From assembly GCF_030056665.1 (NCBI RefSeq), contig NZ_JASHIG010000027.1: DNA of 64,000 nucleotides; one strand, written 5' to 3'. The DNA is from Flectobacillus roseus (lineage in GTDB: Bacteria > Bacteroidota > Bacteroidia > Cytophagales > Spirosomataceae). Below, one piece after another: positions 33,167 through 42,092 of the stretch (the stretch's first letter is position 1; each line of letters starts with the position of its first letter). The notes below the pieces were generated by a model that saw nothing but the letters and a program-made list of their open reading frames with translations, was not told the origin of the DNA and made no database searches. The translations under genes were made by a program, and so were the position numbers.

Positions 33167-34873
33167 ATGAAAGTAAAGATGAAATCTCTGTTGGTGGCTG
33201 TTAGTTTACTGTTTGCAGGTGCTGCAAATGCGCAAACAGTACAGCAAGGTTTGTCGCAGTTGGATGGAGACCAGCCAAGTAAAGCGAAGGCGACTTTTGA
33301 GAGCTTGGTAGCGGCTGCTCCGACGGCAGAGAACCAATTCTATTTAGGTTATTATAATTTGCGTGTAGGCCATCTTGATGCTGCGAAAGCTGCTTTCGAA
33401 AAAGGTTTGACTATTGATGCTAAAAACCCGCTAAATGCAGTTGGTTTGGCAGCTATCAAAGTTGCGAATCATAAAGTAGCTGATGCTAAAGTTGATTTTG
33501 ATAAAATCATTGCTGATACAAAATCAAAAAATGCTGATGTATTGTTCCGTATTGCTGAAGCTTATGTAATGTTCTATGACGTAAACAATGGCGAAGAAGC
33601 AAACAAAGGAAATAATGATCCAGCTGAAGCTATTCGTTTGATTGACATGATTCCTGAAAAAACTAAAGTGAAGGAATTGACAGTTGATATGAATACTGTA
33701 AAAGGAGATGCATACCTTATCAAAAATGATGGTGGTCCTGCAGTTTCTGCTTACGAGCAAGCTAACTTCAAAGAGAAAAGTGCTAAGTTATACACAAAAA
33801 TTGGTATCGTTTATTTGCGTGGTAAAAACTACCAGTATACAGTAAATGCTTACCAAAGTGCTGTTGAAACTGACTCTAACTATGCTCCAATTTACAAGCG
33901 TTTTGGTGAATACTATAATATCTTTAACCGTTACAAAGACGCTTCTAAATATTATAGAAAGTACGTAAGCAAAGCTGAAGCTAGCCCAACGATTTTGTTG
34001 AGTACTGCCAAATTGTTATTCTTGGCTAAAGACTATACTGGTTCAATGGAATTCACTAGTCAAGCTGAAGCAGGTGGTGCAAAAGACAATGATATCTACC
34101 GTATGAAAGGTTATTCTTTCATCGAATTGAACAAATGCCAAGAGGGTATCAACAACCTTGAGCAAATGGTAAAAGCTGGTGTAAAACCTTACTACTTGGA
34201 TAACGTATATTTTGCAAAAGGTTATCAGTGTTTGAACAACGACTCTTTAGCGGTTCACTATTTTGAACAAGCGGCTCCGTTAGATACTAACAATAACCAC
34301 CACTTGTCAATCTACTCAATTCGTTATAAGCAAAAGAGATATGCTCATGCTGCTGACGCTGCCTTCAAATCAATTGAATGGAAAGCAAAGAAGAAATTGC
34401 AAGCTACTTCTGGGGACTGGTATAACGCTGCTTTAGCATACTATTTTGCTGCTGCCTATACACCAAAAACAGACTCAGTAAACCGTGTTTCTTTGGCGAT
34501 GAAAGGTGATACTTCTTTTGCTAAAGCTATCGGTATCAACGCTAAATGGCCTCCATTCTTCTTGTTCCGTGCACGTACAAACAACTTGATCGACTATAGC
34601 GGAGACAAGTGGTTGGCTGCACCATACTATGAGCAATATTTGACAGTAATTGGTGCGCTTAAAGCGGAAAATTCAACTACTTACAAAGAGAAGAAAGACG
34701 ATACTTACGAGGCGCTTCGTTACTTGTCAGGTTACTACTTGACTGTATCGAAAGACACCGTAAAAGCTGAAGACGCTATTAAGAAAGCGCTCGAAATCAA
34801 ACCTGAAGATCCAGATGGTTTGAAATCAATGTTGCCAGGTGCAACTCCTGCAACTCCAGCTCCTAAAAAATAA
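33167..34873 (+). CDS. Exported TPR-repeat protein
   Basis: 568 aa with a signal peptide (ends AANA, about residue 22). The body is made of tetratricopeptide-type helical repeats: PTAENQFYLGYYNLRVGHLDAAKAAFEKGL (about 50-80), YTKIGIVYLRGKNYQYTVNAYQSAVETD, YKRFGEYYNIFNRYKDASKYYRKYV and others to about residue 400. A short Ala/Thr/Pro tail ends the protein. TPR proteins act as binding scaffolds; a link to the Ton cluster just upstream is inferred from position. Confidence 0.85.
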   Translation: MKVKMKSLLVAVSLLFAGAANAQTVQQGLSQLDGDQPSKAKATFESLVAAAPTAENQFYLGYYNLRVGHLDAAKAAFEKGLTIDAKNPLNAVGLAAIKVANHKVADAKVDFDKIIADTKSKNADVLFRIAEAYVMFYDVNNGEEANKGNNDPAEAIRLIDMIPEKTKVKELTVDMNTVKGDAYLIKNDGGPAVSAYEQANFKEKSAKLYTKIGIVYLRGKNYQYTVNAYQSAVETDSNYAPIYKRFGEYYNIFNRYKDASKYYRKYVSKAEASPTILLSTAKLLFLAKDYTGSMEFTSQAEAGGAKDNDIYRMKGYSFIELNKCQEGINNLEQMVKAGVKPYYLDNVYFAKGYQCLNNDSLAVHYFEQAAPLDTNNNHHLSIYSIRYKQKRYAHAADAAFKSIEWKAKKKLQATSGDWYNAALAYYFAAAYTPKTDSVNRVSLAMKGDTSFAKAIGINAKWPPFFLFRARTNNLIDYSGDKWLAAPYYEQYLTVIGALKAENSTTYKEKKDDTYEALRYLSGYYLTVSKDTVKAEDAIKKALEIKPEDPDGLKSMLPGATPATPAPKK

Positions 34874-34896
34874 TTTTAGGTAAATTATTTAAAACG

Positions 34897-34920
34897 AAGC
34901 CCTGCCATTTGGTAGGGCTT
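34897..34920 (+). terminator. Terminator after the TPR gene
   Basis: AAGCCCTGCC pairs with GGTAGGGCTT (34911-34920), one G-T pair, around a 4-base loop, followed by TGTTAATTTT. Confidence 0.75.
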
Positions 34921-34982
34921 TGTTAATTTTGAGGGATTGCATTTTGCACATCAATAAGACTCAACCGACTATTCTCATTATT

Positions 34983-35759
34983 ATGTCATACGCATTGATT
35001 ACAGGTGCCAGTAAAGGTATCGGAAAAGAAATAGCAGCAGAACTTGCTAGTAGAAAATACAATCTCTTATTAGTAGCACGCTCTGAAGAACTACTTCAAA
35101 AAGTGGCTTCTGAACTAAAATCTCGTTATAAAGTAGAAGTTGACTATTTAGCGATTGATTTAGCGCAAATTGGCGTGGCTCAACAAGTATACGATTGGGT
35201 AAATACCAAAAAATATGAAGTGTCCATTTTGGTCAATAATGCAGGATACGGACTTGTTGGCCCACTAGGACATTATTCTATCGAAAAAAATCGTGATATG
35301 ATGACCCTGAATATGCTTACCTTGACAGAAATGTGTCAAACATTTTTGCCTATGTTGAAGCGCCAATCTAAGTCGTATATCATGAATATTGCTAGCTCAA
35401 CAGCCTATCAGGCATTGCCTCACATGGCGATTTATGCAGCCACTAAGGTATTTGTTCTCAACTTTACTAGAGCGCTTAAACATGAATTAGATGGTACTTC
35501 GGTTTCGGTAACGGCTATTAGTCCAGGCTCAACAGCCACAGACTTTAACGATAGGGCAGAAGTAGGCGAAAAAGCAATGAAAGCAGCTGAGAAAGTAATG
35601 ATGACGCCAACTGAAGTAGCCCAAATCGCAGTGAAATCCATGTTTGGAGGCTCTACCGAAGTAGTAACTGGATTCATCAATAAATTAGGTGCTTTTATGG
35701 CTTGGTTAGCGCCTAAATCAATTACCGAAAAAGTAGCAAAAGGTATTTACGAAAAATAA
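34983..35759 (+). CDS. Short-chain dehydrogenase/reductase
   Basis: 258 aa starting at the ATG at 34983 (MSYALITGASKGIG); the longer frame from 34920 crosses the TPR terminator and is rejected. Rossmann cofactor motif TGASKGIG, structural NNAGYG, catalytic serine in IASS and YAATK for the Tyr/Lys pair. NAD(P)-dependent oxidation or reduction of an alcohol or carbonyl; substrate unknown. 7 bases before the PPK2 gene, so probably cotranscribed. Confidence 0.9.
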   Translation: MSYALITGASKGIGKEIAAELASRKYNLLLVARSEELLQKVASELKSRYKVEVDYLAIDLAQIGVAQQVYDWVNTKKYEVSILVNNAGYGLVGPLGHYSIEKNRDMMTLNMLTLTEMCQTFLPMLKRQSKSYIMNIASSTAYQALPHMAIYAATKVFVLNFTRALKHELDGTSVSVTAISPGSTATDFNDRAEVGEKAMKAAEKVMMTPTEVAQIAVKSMFGGSTEVVTGFINKLGAFMAWLAPKSITEKVAKGIYEK

Positions 35760-35766
35760 AAACACT

Positions 35767-36660
35767 ATGGCAAAGCCTGAAATGAAAGATTTTAGCTTTG
35801 ATGGAAACGGTAACTTTTCCATTAAAAAACTTCCCACCAAAATCGAAGATTTATATGTCGATGAGGCTGACTACTTAGCACAGTTGTCTGAATTACATAA
35901 AAAAATCGATAAGCTTCAATCGCGTATGTATGCGCATGGAAGGTATGGAATGGTAATTTTATTTCAGGCTTTGGATGCCGCTGGCAAGGATGGAACGATC
36001 AAGGCTGTCTTTTCAGGAATTAATCCTGCGGGCATCGTAGTGCATAGTTTTAAGCGCCCTTCGGCCGAAGAGCTTGACCATGATTTTATGTGGAGAAGTA
36101 TGCTCAAAATGCCTCAAAGAGGACAATTGGCTATCCATAATCGTTCTTATTATGAAGAGGTATTAGTGGTAAAAGTTCATCCGTCTATTTTGTTAGAAGG
36201 ACAACGTTTGCCTGAAGACCAAACCAAAAATTTAGAGAAAGTATGGGAAGAGCGTTATGATTCTATTAAACATTACGAAAAACATTTGCACCAAAATGGA
36301 TTTGAGGTTGTAAAGTTTTTTCTAAATGTTTCCAAAAAAGAACAAAGCAAACGCTTAATCGAACGTATCGAAGATCCTGATAAAAATTGGAAGTTTGAGG
36401 AGCAGGACGTAAAAGAAAGAGCGTTTTGGAAAGAGTATCATGAAGCGTATCAAGAGTTAGTAGACCAAACCGCTACCGAGCATTCGCCGTGGTATGTAAT
36501 TCCTGCTGATGATAAAAAGAATATGCGCTTGATGGTAGCTCAAGTGATTCATGACAGATTAAGCAAGCTAAAAATGGAATATCCTGCCAGTTCGCCAGAA
36601 CGTCATGAGTTTTTACAAAGCTTGATAGCCACGATAAAAAAACAAGAAGCAGAAGATTAA
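35767..36660 (+). CDS. PPK2 family polyphosphate kinase
   Basis: 297 aa. Uses inorganic polyphosphate to phosphorylate nucleoside phosphates (PPK2 family; class not certain). Walker A ALDAAGKDGTI with K74, RPSAEELDHDFMWRS, Walker B-like IHNRSYYEEVLVVKVH, and EERYDSIKHYEKHLHQNG. One-domain length (about 300 aa) fits PPK2 classes I/III rather than the two-domain class II. Cotranscribed with the SDR. Confidence 0.9.
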   Translation: MAKPEMKDFSFDGNGNFSIKKLPTKIEDLYVDEADYLAQLSELHKKIDKLQSRMYAHGRYGMVILFQALDAAGKDGTIKAVFSGINPAGIVVHSFKRPSAEELDHDFMWRSMLKMPQRGQLAIHNRSYYEEVLVVKVHPSILLEGQRLPEDQTKNLEKVWEERYDSIKHYEKHLHQNGFEVVKFFLNVSKKEQSKRLIERIEDPDKNWKFEEQDVKERAFWKEYHEAYQELVDQTATEHSPWYVIPADDKKNMRLMVAQVIHDRLSKLKMEYPASSPERHEFLQSLIATIKKQEAED

Positions 36661-36674
36661 AAAACATAATACTG

Positions 36675-36704
36675 AAGGTGCAGGATATTTCTTGCACTTT
36701 TTTT
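36675..36704 (+). terminator. Terminator after the PPK2 gene
   Basis: AAGGTGCA (36675-36682) pairs with TGCACTTT (36693-36700), one G-T pair, followed by a run of seven T. Confidence 0.7.
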
Positions 36705-36849
36705 GGCTTTAGAAGAAGGCATTTCAAAAGAAAATACAAACTGTTTCAGGAAGATACCGAGAGTTTGCAAAAAAAGTAGGAACTTTGCAGTATTGTCTAA
36801 TCGTTTGATTATCGGCTCATATTGAGTCTACTAATATTTAATTTTTTTT

Positions 36850-37569
36850 ATGCGCATTAATTTCAAAGATATAATTCTTTTCGAAAACGACGACTTCATA
36901 GTTATAAATAAACCACCTTATATTTCATCCTTAGATGAGCGTCAGGCTGATAACTCACAGAGTATTTTGCGATTAGCAAAGGAGTATTCTGATGATGCAC
37001 AGTTAGCTCACCGACTTGATAAAGAAACATCTGGTATATTGGCTATTGCTAAAAATCCTGCGGCTTATCGTCATTTGTCAATGCAATTTGAACATCGTCA
37101 GGTTGCTAAACGCTACCACGCAGTAGCAAATGGTATCCATGATTTAGATATGATTTCGGTGTATTTGCCAATTGCTCAGAAGCGTGATGGTACTCAAGTG
37201 GTGATTGACCGTCAGAAAGGTAAAGAAGCCGAAACTATTTTTAACACGATCAAGGTATATCGTAAACATACCCTAATTGAGTGTATGCCCATTACGGGTC
37301 GTATGCACCAAATTAGGATCCACTTGGCTTGTTTGAAAGCTCCAATTGTAAGCGATCCAACGTACGGAGGCGATACGCTATATCTCTCAGATTTGAAAAG
37401 AGGTTTTAACCTTAAGAAAAATACAGATGAACTTCCTTTGATGAAACGAGTGGCATTACATGCCCATTCCTTGACTTTTAATCTCATGGATGGTGAGCGT
37501 ATTACCGTTGAGGCACCGTATCCTAAAGATTTCGAGGTTTTGGTGAAACAGTTAGAGAAGTTTTCTTAA
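36850..37569 (+). CDS. RluA-family RNA pseudouridine synthase
   Basis: 239 aa. Catalytic motif AHRLDKETSGILAIAK, KRYHAVANG, and C-terminal GRMHQIRIHLACLKAPIVSD; no S4 domain is visible, as in RluA-type tRNA/rRNA enzymes. Target uridine cannot be told from sequence. Different from the enzyme at 12727-13437 in sequence and motif detail (HRLDKETSG against HRIDRKTGG). Stands just upstream of tRNA-Arg. Confidence 0.9.
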   Translation: MRINFKDIILFENDDFIVINKPPYISSLDERQADNSQSILRLAKEYSDDAQLAHRLDKETSGILAIAKNPAAYRHLSMQFEHRQVAKRYHAVANGIHDLDMISVYLPIAQKRDGTQVVIDRQKGKEAETIFNTIKVYRKHTLIECMPITGRMHQIRIHLACLKAPIVSDPTYGGDTLYLSDLKRGFNLKKNTDELPLMKRVALHAHSLTFNLMDGERITVEAPYPKDFEVLVKQLEKFS

Positions 37570-37574
37570 TTTTG
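37539..37574 (+). promoter_or_regulatory. Probable tRNA-Arg promoter
   Basis: TTTG (37539-37542) and the -7 box TAATTTTG (37567-37574, exact) within and after the end of the RluA-family gene; spacer 24 bases is long. The predicted start is about 14 bases before the tRNA, as for tRNA genes with short leaders. Confidence 0.45.
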
Positions 37575-37594
37575 CGACGCTAAAATTTTGGCGA

Positions 37595-37666
37595 GGCTCC
37601 GTAGTTCAATGGATAGAATGTGGGTTTCCGGTACCTAAGATGCAGGTTCGATTCCTGCCGGGGCTA
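37595..37666 (+). tRNA. tRNA-Arg (anticodon CCG)
   Basis: All four arms fold: acceptor GGCTCCG/CGGGGCT (first pair G-T), D arm GTTC/GAAT, anticodon arm TGGGT/ACCTA with loop TTCCGGT holding CCG at 37628-37630, and T arm GCAGG/CCTGC around TTCGATT. The CCA end is not encoded. Decodes CGG arginine codons. Confidence 0.93.
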
Positions 37667-37671
37667 CAAAT

Positions 37672-37718
37672 AAAAACGTAATCATTTGATATCAAAAATA
37701 TTGAGTGGTTACGTTTTT
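37672..37718 (+). terminator. Terminator of tRNA-Arg
   Basis: AAAAACGTAATCA (37672-37684) pairs with TGGTTACGTTTTT (37706-37718), with one G-T pair, followed by further T. Confidence 0.75.
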
Positions 37719-37744
37719 TTATGAGAACGTTTGAGAAGATTAAT

Positions 37745-37826
37745 CCTAAGAACGACATTAGGAGAATGCTTTTACAGCACTCTCCCGTGCCTCCGAGTAG
37801 TGGAGCAGAACCCCTCTACACTGTAA
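37745..37826. ncRNA. Folded GC-rich segment upstream of the AraC gene, candidate structured RNA
   Basis: Between the tRNA terminator and the AraC ATG (37884) lie several small stems: CCTAA/TTAGG (near 37745-37762), GGAGA/TCTCC (37761-37785), TTTACAG with CTGTAAA (near 37771 and 37820), and GTGGAG with CTCTAC in between. The segment is GC-richer than its surroundings. I cannot match it to a known riboswitch; alternative pairings exist, so the fold is uncertain. Confidence 0.35.
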
Positions 37827-37883
37827 AGTTATAAAAAGAACTTTGATATTCTACCATTTTTCGAATCCTAATGCTACCATATT

Positions 37884-38687
37884 ATGCATCAAGAATATCT
37901 CCCTCCCGAAGAATTACAAGATACAATTAAATGCTTTTGGTATAACCGTAGTGAGCATAAGCAAGCGTTATCGAGTTTTGAGGTATTACCAGATGGTTAT
38001 GCCGAAATCATCTTTTATTTTGGGGAGCTATATGATGCAGCGCTGAAGCCCTTACCGTCTCCTTTTATGGTAGGTTTACTCAATCAGCCCATTCATTATG
38101 TCACGAGAAATCGACTTGAAGTTATTGCTATTCGATGTTTCCCTTGGACCGTATTTGAATTATTGGGCTTACCTTCGAACGTCTCACAACTAGTTGTGTT
38201 TGAGCACCCTCTCTCTAATTTACAAAAGCCTTTACAAAAATGTATTCAAGAAGGTAAAATAGAAGATGCGATGGTATTGCTGAGTACCTATTTTCTATCG
38301 TTTCAAGCGCAACTTTCTCCTAACACAATGCTATATAAAGCGGGAATAGCCATGAGGAAAGCCAAGGGTATTATGCCTGTAGCTCAAATTGCAGAGGCTG
38401 CTCATGCAACCGTTCGTACCTTGGAGCGAAAATTTAAACAATCTTCAGGTTTTACTGTAAAAGATGTTACCAATATCATGAGGTTTGAGCAAGTAAGGAA
38501 TCATCTATGGCTTTATCCTGAAAGTAATATTGCTGGTTTGGCTCATGACTTTGGATATACCGATCAAGCTCATTTGATTCGAGAGTTTAAGCGATTTAGC
38601 GGAACAACACCTTCTTCGTTTGCAAGAAATATTCAAAAAAGGAAACTTGCCATAAGTGATGATTTTGTCGCATTTGTACAATCCTAA
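37884..38687 (+). CDS. AraC family transcriptional regulator
   Basis: 267 aa. Residues about 165-260 carry the double helix-turn-helix AraC domain (AQIAEAAHATVRTLERKFKQ and IAGLAHDFGYTDQAHLIREFKRFSG, the second HTH with the signature of this family). N-terminal ~150 residues are of the DUF6597 type (LPDGYAEIIFYFGE, VIAIRCFPWTVFELLG), a likely effector or sensing domain. It precedes an FAD monooxygenase by 46 bases, so it probably controls that gene. Confidence 0.9.
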   Translation: MHQEYLPPEELQDTIKCFWYNRSEHKQALSSFEVLPDGYAEIIFYFGELYDAALKPLPSPFMVGLLNQPIHYVTRNRLEVIAIRCFPWTVFELLGLPSNVSQLVVFEHPLSNLQKPLQKCIQEGKIEDAMVLLSTYFLSFQAQLSPNTMLYKAGIAMRKAKGIMPVAQIAEAAHATVRTLERKFKQSSGFTVKDVTNIMRFEQVRNHLWLYPESNIAGLAHDFGYTDQAHLIREFKRFSGTTPSSFARNIQKRKLAISDDFVAFVQS

Positions 38688-38733
38688 GCGAGTACTTTAG
38701 CAGAATTTTGTGTTTCAATCATTCAATCAAATT

Positions 38734-40284
38734 ATGAACGAAACATTAGAATTTCAGCAAAACAACTCGGTATTAATACCGTACGACGTAATTATTGTAG
38801 GAGCAGGCCCTGTAGGGTTATTTCTAGCAAGCGAATTGGCTTTGGCTCATTGTACTGTATTGGTTTTAGAGAAAGCCGAAACCCCTTTCTCCCCCTTGAA
38901 AAAAAATCCTTTTGGGATGCGTGGACTTTCAGCTCCTAGTATTGAACTACTTCACAGAAGAGGGCTATTTTCACAACTCGCATTACATAAAAACATCAAG
39001 AACCCCCATCGTGCTGCCAATACTTCTCAAAATGCACCACGTCAGGTAGGACATTTTGCTGGTTTACCTTTTTACGAAAAAGATATTGATTCTTCGCGGT
39101 GGAAATATCGTTTGCCTAGCTCAACAGAAACTAGCTTAATGACGGAAATGCTAGAGCTTGAAACCATTTTTACACAGCGTGCTGAAGAATTGGGGGTAAT
39201 TATTCAAAGAGGTATTTCAATAAATCATTTTTCTCAAAATAACGACTCCGTAAAGTTATATGCCGCAAACCAAGTCCTTGAATCTAAATGGCTGGTGGGT
39301 TGTGATGGCGGACGGAGTTTGGTAAGAAAACTAGGAGGCTTCAAGTTTGAAGGAACAGAACCCACATTTACAGGATATACCGCATTTGTTGATATGGAAG
39401 ACGGCGATAAATTGGGTTTTGGACGACATATTACTGATAAAGGAATGTATCTTCAATCACAACCTGGTTATATTATCCTACAAGATTTTGACGAAGGAGC
39501 TTTTCATCAATCAGGTGAGGCTATTACTTTGGAACATCTTCAAGCTGTTTTACGTCATATTTCATCAACAGATGTTACTTTAACAAAATTATATCAGGCA
39601 ACAACATGGACTGATAGAGCTCGTCAAGCAACCACTTATCGTAATAATCGACTTCTTTTGGCTGGAGACGCTGCGCATATTCATTCACCGCTAGGAGGTC
39701 AAGGGCTAAATTTAGGATTAGGTGATGCTATGAATTTAGGTTGGAAATTAGCTGCGACTATTCAAAATAAAGCCCCAGAAGGATTATTAGATACATATTT
39801 TACCGAAAGATATCCTGTTGGTCAAAAGGTTTTAGATTGGTCAAGAGCGCAGGTGGAGGTAATGAAACCAAGTATCCAATCTCGTGCTTTACGAACTATC
39901 ATGCAGGATTTGCTAAACACTCAGGATGGTGCGACATATATGGCTGAGCGCATTTGGGGAGTTTCTTTGCATTATCCATTGGAGGGAACGCACCCTTTAA
40001 CAGGTTATAGCGCACCCAATTTTGCTTTTGAAGATAGCAGTACTTTGGCCGATTGGTTACATGATGGAAAAGGGATATTACTGGACTTTGAGAATAATAC
40101 ATCCTTAAAGAAACTAGTGGTACAGTATTCATCTCAACTGAGTTATATTTCCACAAAAGCTAATGAACAGCTAGGATTAAAAGCCCTATTAATCCGTCCA
40201 GATGGGGTAGTGGCTTGGGCAATGGAAAATGAAGTTGAGGAAGAGGAGGTAAGAGGGGTAATAGAGAAATGGTTTGTAATTTGA
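38734..40284 (+). CDS. FAD-dependent aromatic monooxygenase (PheA/TfdB-like)
   Basis: 516 aa from the ATG at 38734 (MNETLEFQQ); a GTG at 38710 would add 8 residues. Rossmann FAD site YDVIIVGAGPVGLFLASEL, WLVGCDGGRSLVRK (DG motif) and RLLLAGDAAHIHSPLGGQGLNLGLGDAMNLGWKLA (GD motif). Hydroxylates a phenolic or similar substrate with NAD(P)H and oxygen; substrate unknown. The C-terminal ~100 residues match the thioredoxin-like tail of TfdB-type enzymes. Neighbour of the AraC regulator. Confidence 0.88.
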   Translation: MNETLEFQQNNSVLIPYDVIIVGAGPVGLFLASELALAHCTVLVLEKAETPFSPLKKNPFGMRGLSAPSIELLHRRGLFSQLALHKNIKNPHRAANTSQNAPRQVGHFAGLPFYEKDIDSSRWKYRLPSSTETSLMTEMLELETIFTQRAEELGVIIQRGISINHFSQNNDSVKLYAANQVLESKWLVGCDGGRSLVRKLGGFKFEGTEPTFTGYTAFVDMEDGDKLGFGRHITDKGMYLQSQPGYIILQDFDEGAFHQSGEAITLEHLQAVLRHISSTDVTLTKLYQATTWTDRARQATTYRNNRLLLAGDAAHIHSPLGGQGLNLGLGDAMNLGWKLAATIQNKAPEGLLDTYFTERYPVGQKVLDWSRAQVEVMKPSIQSRALRTIMQDLLNTQDGATYMAERIWGVSLHYPLEGTHPLTGYSAPNFAFEDSSTLADWLHDGKGILLDFENNTSLKKLVVQYSSQLSYISTKANEQLGLKALLIRPDGVVAWAMENEVEEEEVRGVIEKWFVI

Positions 40285-40293
40285 GATTTAATC

Positions 40294-40339
40294 AATTGTG
40301 AGTGTAAAATTTGATAATTAAAAGTTTACACTCACAATT
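40294..40339. terminator. Perfect 15-bp inverted repeat between convergent genes
   Basis: AATTGTGAGTGTAAA (40294-40308) is exactly complementary to TTTACACTCACAATT (40325-40339) around 16 bases. Sits between the convergent monooxygenase and rocD genes, so it is probably a bidirectional terminator, although the T-runs are weak. Confidence 0.6.
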
Positions 40340-40365
40340 CACAACTTATTATTCAGCACTGATAC

Positions 40366-41622
40366 TTATTTCCACTCTAAAATTACTTTTTCAATAATTG
40401 AGCAAGCATCGTCCATTTGAGTTTCGGTAATGACCAATGGTGGGGCAAAACGTATTTTATTGCCATGTGTTGGTTTCGCTAATAACCCTTTTTCTTTAAA
40501 TGCCATACACAAGTTCCAAGCCGTTTCGCTTTCTTCTGTATCGTTGATTTCAATAGCATTTAACAAGCCTTTTCCTCTCACTTCGGTAATTAAGTCTGGG
40601 CGTTGATTTTTGAGCTGTGTCATTCTTTCACGGAAAAGTTGCCCCATTGCCTCAGCATTTTCGGCAAGATTTTCATCTTTTACTACTTGTAGCGCTGCCA
40701 TTGTTACAGCACATGCCAATGGATTACCTCCATAGGTAGAACCATGCTCTCCGGGCTTGATAGTCAACATGATTTCATCACGACACAAAACCGCAGATAC
40801 TGGATAGGTTCCTCCTGAAAGAGCTTTCCCCAGAATCAAAATGTCAGGTTGGAAGCCTTCATGATCACAAGCAAGGCGCTTACCTGTGCGGGCAATTCCT
40901 GTTTGCACTTCATCAGCAATGAACAGTACATTATGCTCACGACATAATTCGTAAGCTTTTTTAAGGTATCCTTCTGCTGGGACAACAACACCTGCTTCGC
41001 CTTGAATAGGCTCTACCATAAAGCTGGCTACATTTGGGTCTTTGAGAGCTTCAGCCAAGGCCTCTAAATCGTTGTAAGGAATGATTTCATAACCTGGCAA
41101 TAGCGGACCGTAATCGTTATAACTCGAAGGGTCAGTCGAAGATGAGATAGCCGCGATGGTACGTCCCCAAAAATTACCTGAAGCATAAAGCGTTTTCGCC
41201 TGATTTTGTGGAATACCTTTTACTTTGTAAGCCCATTTACGAGTCAATTTCAAAGCTGTTTCGCCACCTTCTGCACCTGAGTTCATCATCAACACTTTGT
41301 CGTAACCAAAGTATTCACACAAATATTTTTCACAAATCCCTAATTGATTATTGTAAAAAGCACGAGAGGTTAGCGTGAGTTTCTGTGCCTGCTCTATCAT
41401 CGCCTGCACGATTTTTGGGTGACAGTGCCCTTGGTTTACGGCACTATAAGCCGATAAAAAATCGAAATACGGGCGATTTTCTACATCCCAAACAAAAACA
41501 CCTTGACCACGCTCCAATACTACTGGCATTGGGTGATAGTTATGCGCACCGTAATGGTCTTCAAGCGTAATGGCAAATTCGGTGGCAGTTAGTTCTTCTG
41601 AATATTTTTCTGAAATGTTCAT
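40366..41622 (-). CDS. rocD: Ornithine aminotransferase
   Basis: 418 aa. PLP enzyme converting ornithine plus 2-oxoglutarate to glutamate semialdehyde and glutamate. The PLP lysine is K266 in LILGKALSGGTYPVSAVL; FLSAYSAVNQGHCHPKIV, NSGAEGGETALKLTRKW and FIADEVQTGIARTGK are family stretches. Length and motifs fit RocD rather than ArgD. Monocistronic. Confidence 0.93.
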   Translation of the reverse strand: MNISEKYSEELTATEFAITLEDHYGAHNYHPMPVVLERGQGVFVWDVENRPYFDFLSAYSAVNQGHCHPKIVQAMIEQAQKLTLTSRAFYNNQLGICEKYLCEYFGYDKVLMMNSGAEGGETALKLTRKWAYKVKGIPQNQAKTLYASGNFWGRTIAAISSSTDPSSYNDYGPLLPGYEIIPYNDLEALAEALKDPNVASFMVEPIQGEAGVVVPAEGYLKKAYELCREHNVLFIADEVQTGIARTGKRLACDHEGFQPDILILGKALSGGTYPVSAVLCRDEIMLTIKPGEHGSTYGGNPLACAVTMAALQVVKDENLAENAEAMGQLFRERMTQLKNQRPDLITEVRGKGLLNAIEINDTEESETAWNLCMAFKEKGLLAKPTHGNKIRFAPPLVITETQMDDACSIIEKVILEWK

Positions 41623-42074
41623 TGTCGTAATTCCTTAAGGTAAAAAGGTGATTTGATAACAGTGTATCTGCTACCGTTGCTTTAGTCTTTTTACAGATGA
41701 TATTAAAATAAAGAAATGACAAAATCAGCTACCGTAAAATCACAGCATAGCCTTTTGTCTAAAGTATCAAAACTTTAGAAGGGTATTACACAGCAGAAAA
41801 AAGCCAGATAACGTAGATGAGTAGCGTAGAAGACTCAAGGATTCGGTGAATTTTACAGAAATGCCCATAAAGTGCACTCGTCGTGAGAGGAGGACACATT
41901 GTTTTGTAATTGGTACGATATGTAAAATGGCTTGGCATGACTTTTACAAAAATACAATATTTTGAACATTTTGCTTAAACTATAGGTTGGAAACTTGAAA
42001 GTAAAACCGAGCTATTGACGGAAAAAACTATAAAAAGAGCCACGACAAAAACATCATATTGTCTTGGCCACTGT

Positions 42075-42082
42075 TAACTTTG
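42075..42082 (+). promoter_or_regulatory. Likely -7 box of the DUF5522 gene
   Basis: TAACTTTG matches TAnnTTTG exactly, 10 bases before the ATG at 42093, so the mRNA would have a very short leader. No -33 box at the right distance. The gap 41623-42092 upstream holds nothing else but a 20-codon frame at 41716-41778 without coding character. Confidence 0.4.
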
Positions 42083-42092
42083 ACGCTTGAAT

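Noticed and set aside
2522..41685. 14-base word TACCGTTGCTTTAG shared by 2522-2535 and 41672-41685
   Set aside because: A 14-base match is expected by chance several times in 64 kb; no larger similarity around it.
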